A DNA stretch of 32,723 nt from Christensenella sp. UBA1214 (GTDB lineage: Bacteria > Bacillota > Clostridia > Christensenellales > CAG-138): positions 11,548 through 44,270 of the forward strand of contig DBXK01000023.1 in the NCBI GenBank assembly GCA_002309375.1, read 5' to 3'. Both the position numbers and the translations under genes were made by a program. This document shows positions 25,003-31,886 of the stretch, one piece after another; the stretch's first letter is position 1; each line of letters begins with the position of its first letter. The notes beneath the pieces were generated by a model. The model had not been told where the DNA came from. It saw only the letters and a program-made list of their open reading frames with translations, and did no database searches.

Positions 25003-25025
25003 GGCAGATTATATCGCCCGAGGGT
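24984..25025 (-). terminator. Terminator-like hairpin after the Ntn-hydrolase gene, overlapping the flippase start
   Basis: On the minus strand ACCCTC (25020-25025) pairs with GAGGGT (24995-25000), with an inner GGC/GCC pair and a loop holding GATATAATC. TTTCTTCTTTTT follows. The flippase ATG (25002-25000) falls at the edge of the right arm. Stem strength is moderate. Confidence 0.55.
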
Positions 25026-25040
25026 CCCTGATTATTCGTT

Positions 25041-25766
25041 TCAGTTGCCCGGTTTGAAGATCTTGTGTCGGTACCAGAAGGATTCATCCTTCGTGAGAAC
25101 GAGCAGGTCGATCGGCCCGCCGCAGGTCGCGACCTTCATCTCGAAGCGCATGGACTTGATCGTCAGATCCACGAGGAATTCCGCAAAGTCGATCGCGTCC
25201 TTGAGAGGCATCAGAACATGGTTGACGAGCATCGGCGGCGTGCCGTTCAAAAGCTTCGTGATGGCCGCCTGTTCGCCGGACCAGACCGAAGCATAGCGCA
25301 GCTTTCCGTTTTCGATGTTGTTCCGCTTGATCTCCTTGTTGACGCTGTAAACGAAGGGCTCCTCCTCTTCATAACCGCAGACGAAGAAATTCACCTGCGG
25401 GAAGAATTCCATTGCGTAATCGTGCAGCTTATTCGCAACAGTCGTGACGGTGTCCCCGCTTGTCACGCGGTCGATCTCGAACGAGCGGATGAAGTCCGAA
25501 ACGGTCTTGCCCTTCAATATGCCGATGCCGCAGGCGGAGATGCCGACCCTGACTTTGCTTAGGAGCATCAGCTTCTGGGCGTTGTCGGATTGAGTTATGA
25601 ACTGCATCTGCGGCTGGCCGGGCTGATTCATCCGGTTCAGCACCCTCGGCTCCGCCGCCGTCGGGGCCTGCATCGGCTGACGCACCGCCGTCACTCCGAC
25701 GGTCTGCCTGCTGTCCGCCGCCATGACGATGCCGTCCGGAATGAATACCGCACACATAATAGACAT
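25041..25766 (-). CDS. Proteasome-like Ntn-hydrolase-fold protein
   Basis: 241 residues from the ATG at 25764-25766, which has AAGGAGG 8 bases upstream. The opening MSIMCAVFIPDGIVMAADSR matches the first strands of proteasome beta and HslV subunits, including the catalytic Asp equivalent to D17 (D18 here). If the initiator Met is removed, Ser2 takes the place of the catalytic Thr1. The lysine equivalent to K33 would be K65 (NAQKLMLLSKVRVGISACG), separated by an insertion of about 30 residues rich in Gln and Pro. No signal or membrane helix is seen. Family assignment is by motif only; it may be an inactive Ntn-fold protein. It starts 25 bases after the HAD-ROK gene in the same operon. Confidence 0.55.
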   Translation of the reverse strand: MSIMCAVFIPDGIVMAADSRQTVGVTAVRQPMQAPTAAEPRVLNRMNQPGQPQMQFITQSDNAQKLMLLSKVRVGISACGIGILKGKTVSDFIRSFEIDRVTSGDTVTTVANKLHDYAMEFFPQVNFFVCGYEEEEPFVYSVNKEIKRNNIENGKLRYASVWSGEQAAITKLLNGTPPMLVNHVLMPLKDAIDFAEFLVDLTIKSMRFEMKVATCGGPIDLLVLTKDESFWYRHKIFKPGN

Positions 25767-25791
25767 ATCTTTACCCTCCTTATAAGGTCGT

Positions 25792-27564
25792 TTAATCGTT
25801 GTAAAGCGCCGCACCGACGAGACCGGCGTCGTTGCCGAGCTCCGCCTTCACTATCGGCGTCGGGATACGGAAAAAGGATTTCTTCGCCGTCTGTTCAAAC
25901 AGCGGTTCAAGCAGGAACTCACCCGCGCCGCAAACGCCGCCGCCGATCGCGATGCGCTCCGGGTCGAGTATGTTGATGAACGAAGCGAGCGCGCTCGAAA
26001 GATTGCCGATATAGGTTTTCCAGATCCCGAGGCAGGCTTCGTCACCCTCCCTCGCCGCGTCGATCAGTGCTTTGGCGTCGAAGCCGTTTTTGCCGGCAAA
26101 GCGGGAATAATACCCGCGCTTTTCTTCATCGGTGCCTTCAAAAAGCGCCGCCGCACTGCGGTTCAGCCAGGTTGCGGAGCAGATCGTTTCGATGCAGCCC
26201 TGCCCACCGCAGGTGCAGTATTCGCCGTTCACGTCGAGCCTTGCATGCCCCGCCTCAACGCCGCAGCCGCGCCCGCCGTGGAAAAGCTTCCCGCCGAGAA
26301 CGATGCCGACGCCGATGCCGGTGCCGATCGTGACGAGCATCGAGTTTTCCGTCTCCCGCAGTGAACCGAGGCGCTGCTCCGCTAGAGCTGCGGCGTCCGC
26401 ATCGTTCAGCATGGAAACGGGCTTGTTGAAGCGCTTTTTCACGCTTTCGCGGAAATTCGCATTATGCAGGCCGAGGTTATGCGCGTCGATGACGATGCCC
26501 TTCGCCGTGTCGACGCTGCCCGGGATGCAGACGCCGACGGAAGCGATTTCGCGGGGCGTGAACCCGAGCTCTGCGTAGGCCTTTTCTGCGAGGGCAAACA
26601 GATCGTCCGCAAGGAGCTCGCCGTCCGCGTCGTTTTCGCGCAGGATGAAGCGGCAGCTCGCTTTCTTGACGATGTTATAGTCCGCGTCGATCACGCCGCA
26701 GACGAGATTCGTGCCGCCGATATCGAAACCGAGGCGATATTTTACGGTATTTGCGGTCATTTCGGCCTCCTTGATGATGTAATTTTCAATAAAATACGCA
26801 ACGCCGTCCTCCGTGCAGGAGGGTACGATCACGTCCGCGATCGCCTTGAGCGCGGGATTTCCGTTTTCAACGACTGCGGAAAGGCCGGCATATTCGATCA
26901 TTTCATAATCGAGCGTGTTGTCGCCGATGCAGGCGACTTCCTCCCGCTTCACGCCGAGCATCTTTGCGAGCTGAGCAACCGCCGCGCCTTTGTTTTCGCC
27001 GAGGCGGTTGAATTCGATAAAGCCCGGCGACGAAGCCGAAACCGCGACCCGGCCTTCGAAATGCTTTTGAAAGAGCGGAAGAAGCTCGTTTACGCGCTCC
27101 TGCTCGGTGATTATCAGCACCTTCGGAACGTTTTTCCATTCGATATTTCGGATATTCGGCTCCAGCTTATGCGGAAGATCGAGCGCCGCGACGTACTTTT
27201 CGGCATAGATATGCGGCCGGCCGTAGACGATGCAGTCCCCCTGATAAAGATGGGCGTGAAGGCCCATATCGTCAGCCATCGCGAGGATCTCCTGAACGTA
27301 TTCGTTGTCAAGTTCGGTCGTGAAGACCGGCTCGCCCGTCCGCGAATCGTTGATCATCGCGCCGCCGTAGTTGATGACGTAAGTGTCGAGCCCGAGCTGC
27401 TTTATCACGCGGGAGGAGCCGAAATAGCCCCTTCCGGTCGCGAGAGTCACATAAACTCCGGCGCGGCGGGCTTCGTCGATCGCCTTCATATTGCCCGGCG
27501 AAACGGGTCCGGCGCGATAGACGAGAGTGTCGTCGATATCCATTACAAGAAGCTTAATTTTCAT
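25792..27564 (-). CDS. HAD phosphatase-ROK sugar kinase fusion
   Basis: 590 residues in one open frame. Residues 1-268 form a Cof-type HAD hydrolase: DIDDTLV with D9 and D11, LATGRG, the lysine in ENKGAA, and GDNTLD. Residues 269-590 form a ROK kinase: FDIGGTNLVCGV (ATP phosphate loop), IGTGIGVGIVLGG, EAGH, and the zinc motif CTCGGQGC followed by IE. The fused partners would dephosphorylate and phosphorylate sugars. Each half has a complete domain with no remnant stop. The junction carries a good internal ribosome site and ATG at 26760 (see separate entry), so the kinase may also be made alone. The first ATG lies 11 bases inside uvrC. Substrates cannot be told from sequence. Confidence 0.85.
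   Translation of the reverse strand: MKIKLLVMDIDDTLVYRAGPVSPGNMKAIDEARRAGVYVTLATGRGYFGSSRVIKQLGLDTYVINYGGAMINDSRTGEPVFTTELDNEYVQEILAMADDMGLHAHLYQGDCIVYGRPHIYAEKYVAALDLPHKLEPNIRNIEWKNVPKVLIITEQERVNELLPLFQKHFEGRVAVSASSPGFIEFNRLGENKGAAVAQLAKMLGVKREEVACIGDNTLDYEMIEYAGLSAVVENGNPALKAIADVIVPSCTEDGVAYFIENYIIKEAEMTANTVKYRLGFDIGGTNLVCGVIDADYNIVKKASCRFILRENDADGELLADDLFALAEKAYAELGFTPREIASVGVCIPGSVDTAKGIVIDAHNLGLHNANFRESVKKRFNKPVSMLNDADAAALAEQRLGSLRETENSMLVTIGTGIGVGIVLGGKLFHGGRGCGVEAGHARLDVNGEYCTCGGQGCIETICSATWLNRSAAALFEGTDEEKRGYYSRFAGKNGFDAKALIDAAREGDEACLGIWKTYIGNLSSALASFINILDPERIAIGGGVCGAGEFLLEPLFEQTAKKSFFRIPTPIVKAELGNDAGLVGAALYND
26758..26772 (-). promoter_or_regulatory. Internal ribosome binding site and start for the ROK half
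   Basis: Within the fusion frame on the minus strand AAGGAGG (26766-26772) is 5 bases upstream of an in-frame ATG (26758-26760). From there MTANTVKYRLGFDIGG matches a normal ROK N-terminus. This would produce a 322-residue free kinase. Confidence 0.65.
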
Positions 27565-29419
27565 CGGTTTGCTGTTCTTTCTTTTCGTTTTCTTCCGGAT
27601 GGAAGCAGTCGTAAACGCTTTGCGCGGCGCGGATATCCATCCCGTTCACGGCGCGGAGATCTTCGACCGAAGCCGCCGCGATCGCATCGACGGTCAGAAA
27701 ATGCTCGTAGAGCGCACGCTTTCGCGTTTCGCCGATCAGCGGCACGCCGTCCAGCTTCGAATAAAGCGAGCTCTTGGCGCGGATGCTGCGGTGGTACGTG
27801 ATCGCGAATCGGTGCGCCTCGTCGCGGATCCGCTGCAGCAGCTGCAGGGCCGGGTCGCTCCGTTTCAGCACGACCGGCTCTTCGCAGTCCGGGAGGATGA
27901 TCTCCTCGTTCCTTTCCGCAAGGCCGATCGCCGGGATGTGCGAAAGGCCGAATTCCGAAAGCACTTCGAGCGCAACGTTCAGCTGCCCCCTGCCGCCGTC
28001 GACGACGAGCAGATCCGGCAGCTCCGCGAATTTCTCATCGCCAGCGAGCGTCCTCTCGAAGCGGCGAGATAGATGCTCACGCATCGCGAGATAATCATCG
28101 CCATTGACGTCCTGCTTCGTTCTGAAGCGGCGGTAAAGGGTCTTATCCGGCTTGCCGTCGATGAACACGACCATCGATCCGACCGTATCGCGGCCCATCG
28201 TGTGGGAGTTATCGAAGCATTCCATGCGGTGCGGCAGGGTCCCGAGCCCGATCACGGAGCTGAGCTCCGCAAGCGCGCCTTCGGTCCGCTCCCATTCGCG
28301 GTGGATGAGCTCGCGGCTCCTTTCGAGGGTCTGCTCCGCGTTGACGCGCGCAAGCTCGCCCTGTTTGAGCTTTTCGCCGCGCTGCGGGACGCGGATATGC
28401 ACAGCTCTTGAGCTCTTTTCCGTGAGCAGCGCTTCGATCGCCGAAGCGTTCTCCGGCTCGTCCATGCAGACGATCTCGCCGGGGATCTCGCCGGAATCAA
28501 TGTAAAACTGGGTCAAAAACTGCGCCATGACCTCCGAAAACGGCTCTTCGGAGGAATCGAGCTTATAGCTTTCGGCGCTGACGACGCTTCCGCCGCGCAC
28601 GAAGAGGCCATAAGCAAGGGTCGAAAGCTCGTTCCGCGCAAGGGCGAAAACGTCGTAGCTCTTCTCGCTCGCGGAAGATGCGGTCTGCTTTTCGGCAATG
28701 CTCTTTATTGCGTTGATGCGGTCTCGGAGCATCGCCGCCTTTTCGAAATTCAGCTTTGCGGATTCCTCCTGCATCTTCGCCGTAAGTTCGCGGATATACG
28801 GCGCGCTCGCCCCGGTGAAAAGCGCGGAGATCTGGTCGATGAGTTCGCGGTATTCTTCCTTCGTCACCTTGCCCGTGCAGGGGCCGCAGCATTTGCCGAT
28901 ATGGTACATCAGGCAGGGCCTCTCGCCGCGGGCGATCATCTTCTCGATATCGTTTTTGCATTGGCGAACGGGAAAATTATCCCGAACGGCGGTGATGGCT
29001 TCCCGAAGGGCGACGGCGCTCAGGAACGGACCGAAATACTTTGCTCCGTCCTTTTTATAGCGCCGGACGATCTCCACGCGCGGGAAATCCTTTCGAAGAT
29101 CGATGCGGATATACGGGAAATGCTTGTCATCCTTCAAAAGGATGTTGTAATAGGGCCTGTTCTGTTTTATGAGGTTGCATTCGAGGTTCAGCGCTTCGGT
29201 CTCGTTGGTCACGATCACGAAATCGAAATCGGCGATGTTCGAAACCATTGCGCGGACTTTCTCGGTATGGTTCCGCGGCGAGCGGAAATACCGGCGCACC
29301 CTGTTTTTGAGGTTCACCGCTTTGCCGACGTAAATGAGCTCGCCCGAGGCGTTGTACATCTTATAAACGCCCGGTTTATCCGGCAAAAGCTTCAGTTTTT
29401 CCTCGATCCGCTGGTTCAT
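27554..29419 (-). CDS. uvrC: UvrC, excinuclease ABC subunit C
   Basis: 621 residues from the ATG at 29417-29419, close to the normal length. UvrC makes the two incisions around DNA damage in nucleotide excision repair. The GIY-YIG nuclease domain is at the start (LPDKPGVYKMY and ELIYVGKA). It is followed by a cysteine cluster (CLMYHIGKCCGPC), the UVR helix with LNFEKAAMLRDRI, the C-terminal RNase H-like nuclease (ECFDNSHTMG and LLVVDGG), and helix-hairpin-helix ends. An upstream ATG at 29458 lies before the promoter and is rejected. There is no ribosome site before the true start; TATAAT ends only 6 bases upstream of it, which suggests a leaderless mRNA. It overlaps the HAD-ROK gene by 11 bases. 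Confidence 0.95.
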   Translation of the reverse strand: MNQRIEEKLKLLPDKPGVYKMYNASGELIYVGKAVNLKNRVRRYFRSPRNHTEKVRAMVSNIADFDFVIVTNETEALNLECNLIKQNRPYYNILLKDDKHFPYIRIDLRKDFPRVEIVRRYKKDGAKYFGPFLSAVALREAITAVRDNFPVRQCKNDIEKMIARGERPCLMYHIGKCCGPCTGKVTKEEYRELIDQISALFTGASAPYIRELTAKMQEESAKLNFEKAAMLRDRINAIKSIAEKQTASSASEKSYDVFALARNELSTLAYGLFVRGGSVVSAESYKLDSSEEPFSEVMAQFLTQFYIDSGEIPGEIVCMDEPENASAIEALLTEKSSRAVHIRVPQRGEKLKQGELARVNAEQTLERSRELIHREWERTEGALAELSSVIGLGTLPHRMECFDNSHTMGRDTVGSMVVFIDGKPDKTLYRRFRTKQDVNGDDYLAMREHLSRRFERTLAGDEKFAELPDLLVVDGGRGQLNVALEVLSEFGLSHIPAIGLAERNEEIILPDCEEPVVLKRSDPALQLLQRIRDEAHRFAITYHRSIRAKSSLYSKLDGVPLIGETRKRALYEHFLTVDAIAAASVEDLRAVNGMDIRAAQSVYDCFHPEENEKKEQQTDEN

Positions 29420-29425
29420 GATATT

Positions 29426-29454
29426 ATTATAAACTTTTTTTCTGAAAAAGTGAA
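29426..29454 (-). promoter_or_regulatory. uvrC operon promoter, start-proximal
   Basis: On the minus strand the -35 is TTCACT (29449-29454), the spacer is 17 bases, and the -10 is TATAAT (29426-29431). The expected transcription start falls on or next to the uvrC ATG. This would be the promoter for uvrC, the HAD-ROK fusion and the Ntn-hydrolase gene. Confidence 0.72.
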
Positions 29455-29481
29455 CCATTTTAGGCGATTATGCGTTATAAT
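29451..29481 (+). promoter_or_regulatory. Serpin promoter, divergent from uvrC
   Basis: A perfect TATAAT is at 29476-29481, but the -35 is weak (TGAACC at 29451-29456 with a long 19-base spacer). It overlaps the -35 of the uvrC promoter on the other strand. The leader to the serpin ATG would be about 47 bases. Confidence 0.5.
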
Positions 29482-29534
29482 AAATGAAAACGGACAGCTT
29501 CCATCCGGAATTGTCCGGCAAAAGGAGAACGATT

Positions 29535-30893
29535 ATGAAAAAGAATATCAGGATACTTGCATTGGTGCTTGCGCTGCTCATGGCGGCGGTCTTTATGACC
29601 GGCTGCAGCGGCAATACCGAAAAGCCCAACCAGACCGGCAATAATTCCGGCAGCGAAAGCGGAACGAATCCCGGCAATAACGACAGCAATAAGACGCTCG
29701 GCATCCGTCCCGCGGTCGGTACCGGAACCATGACCGCCGGTGATATTGAGCTTGCATACATCGAATCGATGAACGCCTTCTCCGCCGCCCTTGTGCGCAG
29801 CATGGACGAGGATTGGACCGGTGTCGTCTCCCCCGTTTCCTTCGCGATGATGCTGGAACTTCTCGCGAACGGCGCAGGAGCCGAGGAGCAGGGCGAGATA
29901 CTGAACGCGCTGATGCTCAATATGGGCATCAAACCCACCGATGAGAACGCAGCAAGGCTGATCACGGCGCTCAACAAGGCCTTCAAGGACGTCACGAAGA
30001 AGGACGCAAGTCAGGTCAGCAAAGAAACCGGCGGCGGCAAGCTTTCCCTCATGACCGCGATCATCGTCGGCAGCGGCGATAAATTCAGCACCGTTTTCGA
30101 AGGCAACGCAGCGGATTACTTCAACGCTTCCGTCGGCAACCTCGATTTCAGTGATACGGCAAAATCGCTCGAGGCGATCAACGGCTGGGTCAGCGAAAAC
30201 ACCAACGGCCTGATCCCGAACCTCTTTGACGAGATCCCCGCCGACACCGTAATGGCGCTTGTCAACGCGCTGTATTTCCAGGCCGACTGGCAGACCCCGT
30301 TCGTGATGATGCGCGGCAGCAAGTCCTTCACCGGCCTGCATTCCGAGACCATGACTTCGATGATGCGCGCTGCGGGACGTTATCGCTACTGCGAATTCGA
30401 CGGCAACCGGGTCGTGCTCGTTCCTTACGCGAACAGCAGCTTCTATATGGCCGTCGTCCTTCCCGCCGAGGGTGTGAGCGCGAACGAAGCGCTGGCGCTT
30501 TCCTTCGATATGTATGACCGCTGCACCGAAGCGAACGTAGAGCTTTCGATGCCCCCCGTCAAGCTTTCGACGAAGTTCGACGCGCTTGATTCGGTCGTCG
30601 GCCGCCTCGGCCTCTCCGGCCTTGCCGACGGAAGCCTCCAGTTCTCCGGCATCGTTGAAAACAGCAGCGTCTTCCTCACCCAGTTCATGCACGCCGCCGT
30701 GCTGAACGTCACCGAATACGGCACCGAAGCCGCCGCAGCATCCGGCGTTACCGGAACGAAGAACGCGGGGCCGATCATCGACGGCGATATCATCAGCTTC
30801 ATCTGCGACCGTCCCTACGCCATGGCGATCGTCGACGGCAACACCGGAGCGATCATGTTCGCTTCCGTTGTCAACGATCTTCCCACGGCTTAA
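29535..30893 (+). CDS. Lipoprotein serpin (serine protease inhibitor family I4)
   Basis: 452 residues. A lipoprotein signal ends MTGC with the lipidated Cys at 24, followed by an Asn/Gly/Ser-rich linker to about 65. The serpin core has VSPVSFAMMLELLANGA, NALYFQADWQTPF, and near the end DRPYAMAIVDGNTGAIMF. The reactive loop hinge GTEAAAAS (396-403) has the small side chains needed for loop insertion, so an inhibitory serpin is likely. Counting as in antitrypsin puts P1 at Asn410 with Lys409 before it, but the loop is about six residues longer than usual, so the cut site is not certain. The ATG at 29535 has AAAGGAG 7 bases upstream; a longer frame from 29484 would hide the signal peptide. Confidence 0.92.
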   Translation: MKKNIRILALVLALLMAAVFMTGCSGNTEKPNQTGNNSGSESGTNPGNNDSNKTLGIRPAVGTGTMTAGDIELAYIESMNAFSAALVRSMDEDWTGVVSPVSFAMMLELLANGAGAEEQGEILNALMLNMGIKPTDENAARLITALNKAFKDVTKKDASQVSKETGGGKLSLMTAIIVGSGDKFSTVFEGNAADYFNASVGNLDFSDTAKSLEAINGWVSENTNGLIPNLFDEIPADTVMALVNALYFQADWQTPFVMMRGSKSFTGLHSETMTSMMRAAGRYRYCEFDGNRVVLVPYANSSFYMAVVLPAEGVSANEALALSFDMYDRCTEANVELSMPPVKLSTKFDALDSVVGRLGLSGLADGSLQFSGIVENSSVFLTQFMHAAVLNVTEYGTEAAAASGVTGTKNAGPIIDGDIISFICDRPYAMAIVDGNTGAIMFASVVNDLPTA

Positions 30894-30897
30894 CATA

Positions 30898-30924
30898 TAA
30901 ACATCCGTGCACGGATGTTTTCTC
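30898..30924 (+). terminator. First serpin terminator
   Basis: A perfect 8-bp stem (30900-30907 with 30912-30919, AACATCCG/CGGATGTT) has a TGCA loop, followed by TTTCTCT. Confidence 0.8.
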
Positions 30925-30937
30925 TCCCCCCTTTCCC

Positions 30938-30974
30938 GGGCTGCCGCAAGGCAGCCCTTATTTCTGTTTTATCC
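30938..30974 (+). terminator. Second, tandem serpin terminator
   Basis: A GGGCTGCC/GGCAGCCC stem (30938-30945 with 30950-30957) with a GCAA tetraloop is followed by TTATTTCTGTTTTA. It stands 18 bases after the first hairpin and 28 bases before the next promoter. Confidence 0.78.
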
Positions 30975-31001
30975 TTCCGTCGAAATGCTTAATAGCAACT
31001 G

Positions 31002-31030
31002 TTGACATCAAGGATTATGTATTATATAAT
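31002..31030 (+). promoter_or_regulatory. Consensus promoter of the small lipoprotein gene
   Basis: TTGACA (31002-31007), a 17-base spacer and TATAAT (31025-31030) match the housekeeping consensus exactly. The expected start near 31037 leaves a leader of about 140 bases. Confidence 0.9.
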
Positions 31031-31036
31031 TTACAT

Positions 31037-31178
31037 GGATTTTCAATCATTATGGCAATCCTGACGGTTATTCTATCGATTCGCTATTGTTCTTGATCTT
31101 CTGGGATTCATGGCATCTCAGCAGTCCCCAAACACGGGATCTGCATCATATGAGTAATGTATAAAGGAGGTTCTTCTT
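31037..31178 (+). other. Long structured 5' leader
   Basis: About 140 bases lie between the predicted transcript start and the gene. They include a hairpin GCAGTCCC/GGGATCTGC with one bulge (31121-31144), and possible tiny reading frames such as one from 31054 (MAILTVILSIRYCS) without a ribosome site. There is no U-tract, and no riboswitch class is recognised. The leader and the following gene look more A/T-rich than the neighbouring genes. Confidence 0.5.
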
Positions 31179-31733
31179 ATGAAACGATTGTCTTTAGTAC
31201 TTGCAGTTATACTGGCTTTTACAGTTTTTGCCGCATGCTCCGGTCCAACGGCTTCGAATAATGTGACGGCTGCGCCGCAAAGCAGTTATTCGGGTTCAAA
31301 TCAGCAAAACTCCAACAGTGACGTCTCGGCGTGCTATAGAAATAGCGTGCATAGCTTTTCCGACCTTGATGCTCTTGCAGGATACATAGTATCTGCTCAG
31401 GTCACCGATACCGAAGTGATTGTCGGCCAAGCGGCCACTATGACCGTTATACAGGTATACCGCGGAAATGTCCCCGACACCATCCGGCTGTATCAGATGC
31501 CCGATGATAACGGCGTCGAAAAGGACGGTATATATCTTCTTTTCATGGGACCGCAAAAGCGTGAAGATCCTGACTCGGGCGACTATTATCCCTTTGGAGC
31601 CGGTGTCGGCGTTATCAGGCTGGATCCTTTGACGAAGTCAATGTATGTTTACAACTCATGCATCAACGATAATGATTTTGCCGCATGGCGCTCCGAAAAC
31701 GGGTTCGGAGACTGGGCTGTTAAAGGCGGCTGA
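31179..31733 (+). CDS. Small lipoprotein of unknown function
   Basis: 184 residues. A lipoprotein signal ends FAAC with the lipidated Cys at 20, followed by a Ser/Asn/Gln-rich linker to about 50. The rest is a small beta-rich domain with VSAQVTDTEVIVG, TVIQVYRGNVPDTIRLYQMP and GIYLLFMG. This pattern occurs in several secreted Firmicute proteins of unknown role, in which a short strand follows a tract spelling V-x-x-V-x-x-G. AAAGGAGG lies 8 bases before the ATG. Codon use is less GC-biased than in the neighbours, which could mean recent acquisition. It is monocistronic, between a consensus promoter and a terminator. Confidence 0.82.
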   Translation: MKRLSLVLAVILAFTVFAACSGPTASNNVTAAPQSSYSGSNQQNSNSDVSACYRNSVHSFSDLDALAGYIVSAQVTDTEVIVGQAATMTVIQVYRGNVPDTIRLYQMPDDNGVEKDGIYLLFMGPQKREDPDSGDYYPFGAGVGVIRLDPLTKSMYVYNSCINDNDFAAWRSENGFGDWAVKGG

Positions 31734-31762
31734 TCGGAATCAGGATACAGGAATCATATTGC

Positions 31763-31791
31763 AAATGCCCCGATCCTTCGGGGCATTTTTC
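31763..31791 (+). terminator. Terminator of the small lipoprotein gene
   Basis: A 10-bp perfect stem (31763-31772 with 31779-31788, AAATGCCCCG/CGGGGCATTT) has an ATCCTT loop and a T-run ending at 31790. Confidence 0.92.
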
Positions 31792-31803
31792 CTGTCCGAA
31801 TTA

Positions 31804-31832
31804 TTGCAAAAGAGCTCATGTTAATGTATAAT
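31804..31832 (+). promoter_or_regulatory. Promoter of lepA
   Basis: TTGCAA (31804-31809, four of six to consensus), a 17-base spacer, and a perfect TATAAT (31827-31832). The leader to the ATG would be about 48 bases. Confidence 0.75.
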
Positions 31833-31886
31833 TAGCGTAGGATAATATGCGGCGCGATATCTTTTCGCCCCGCTTTCGGAGGATAC

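Noticed and set aside
29420..29458. Longer UvrC from an ATG at 29458
   Set aside because: It would start upstream of the predicted promoter elements, and the added residues are unlike UvrC N-termini.
23590..31733. Defence island or mobile element around the fusion, Ntn-hydrolase and lipoprotein genes
   Set aside because: No integrase, transposase, attachment repeats, toxin-antitoxin or restriction gene is visible, and most genes share the base composition of the core.
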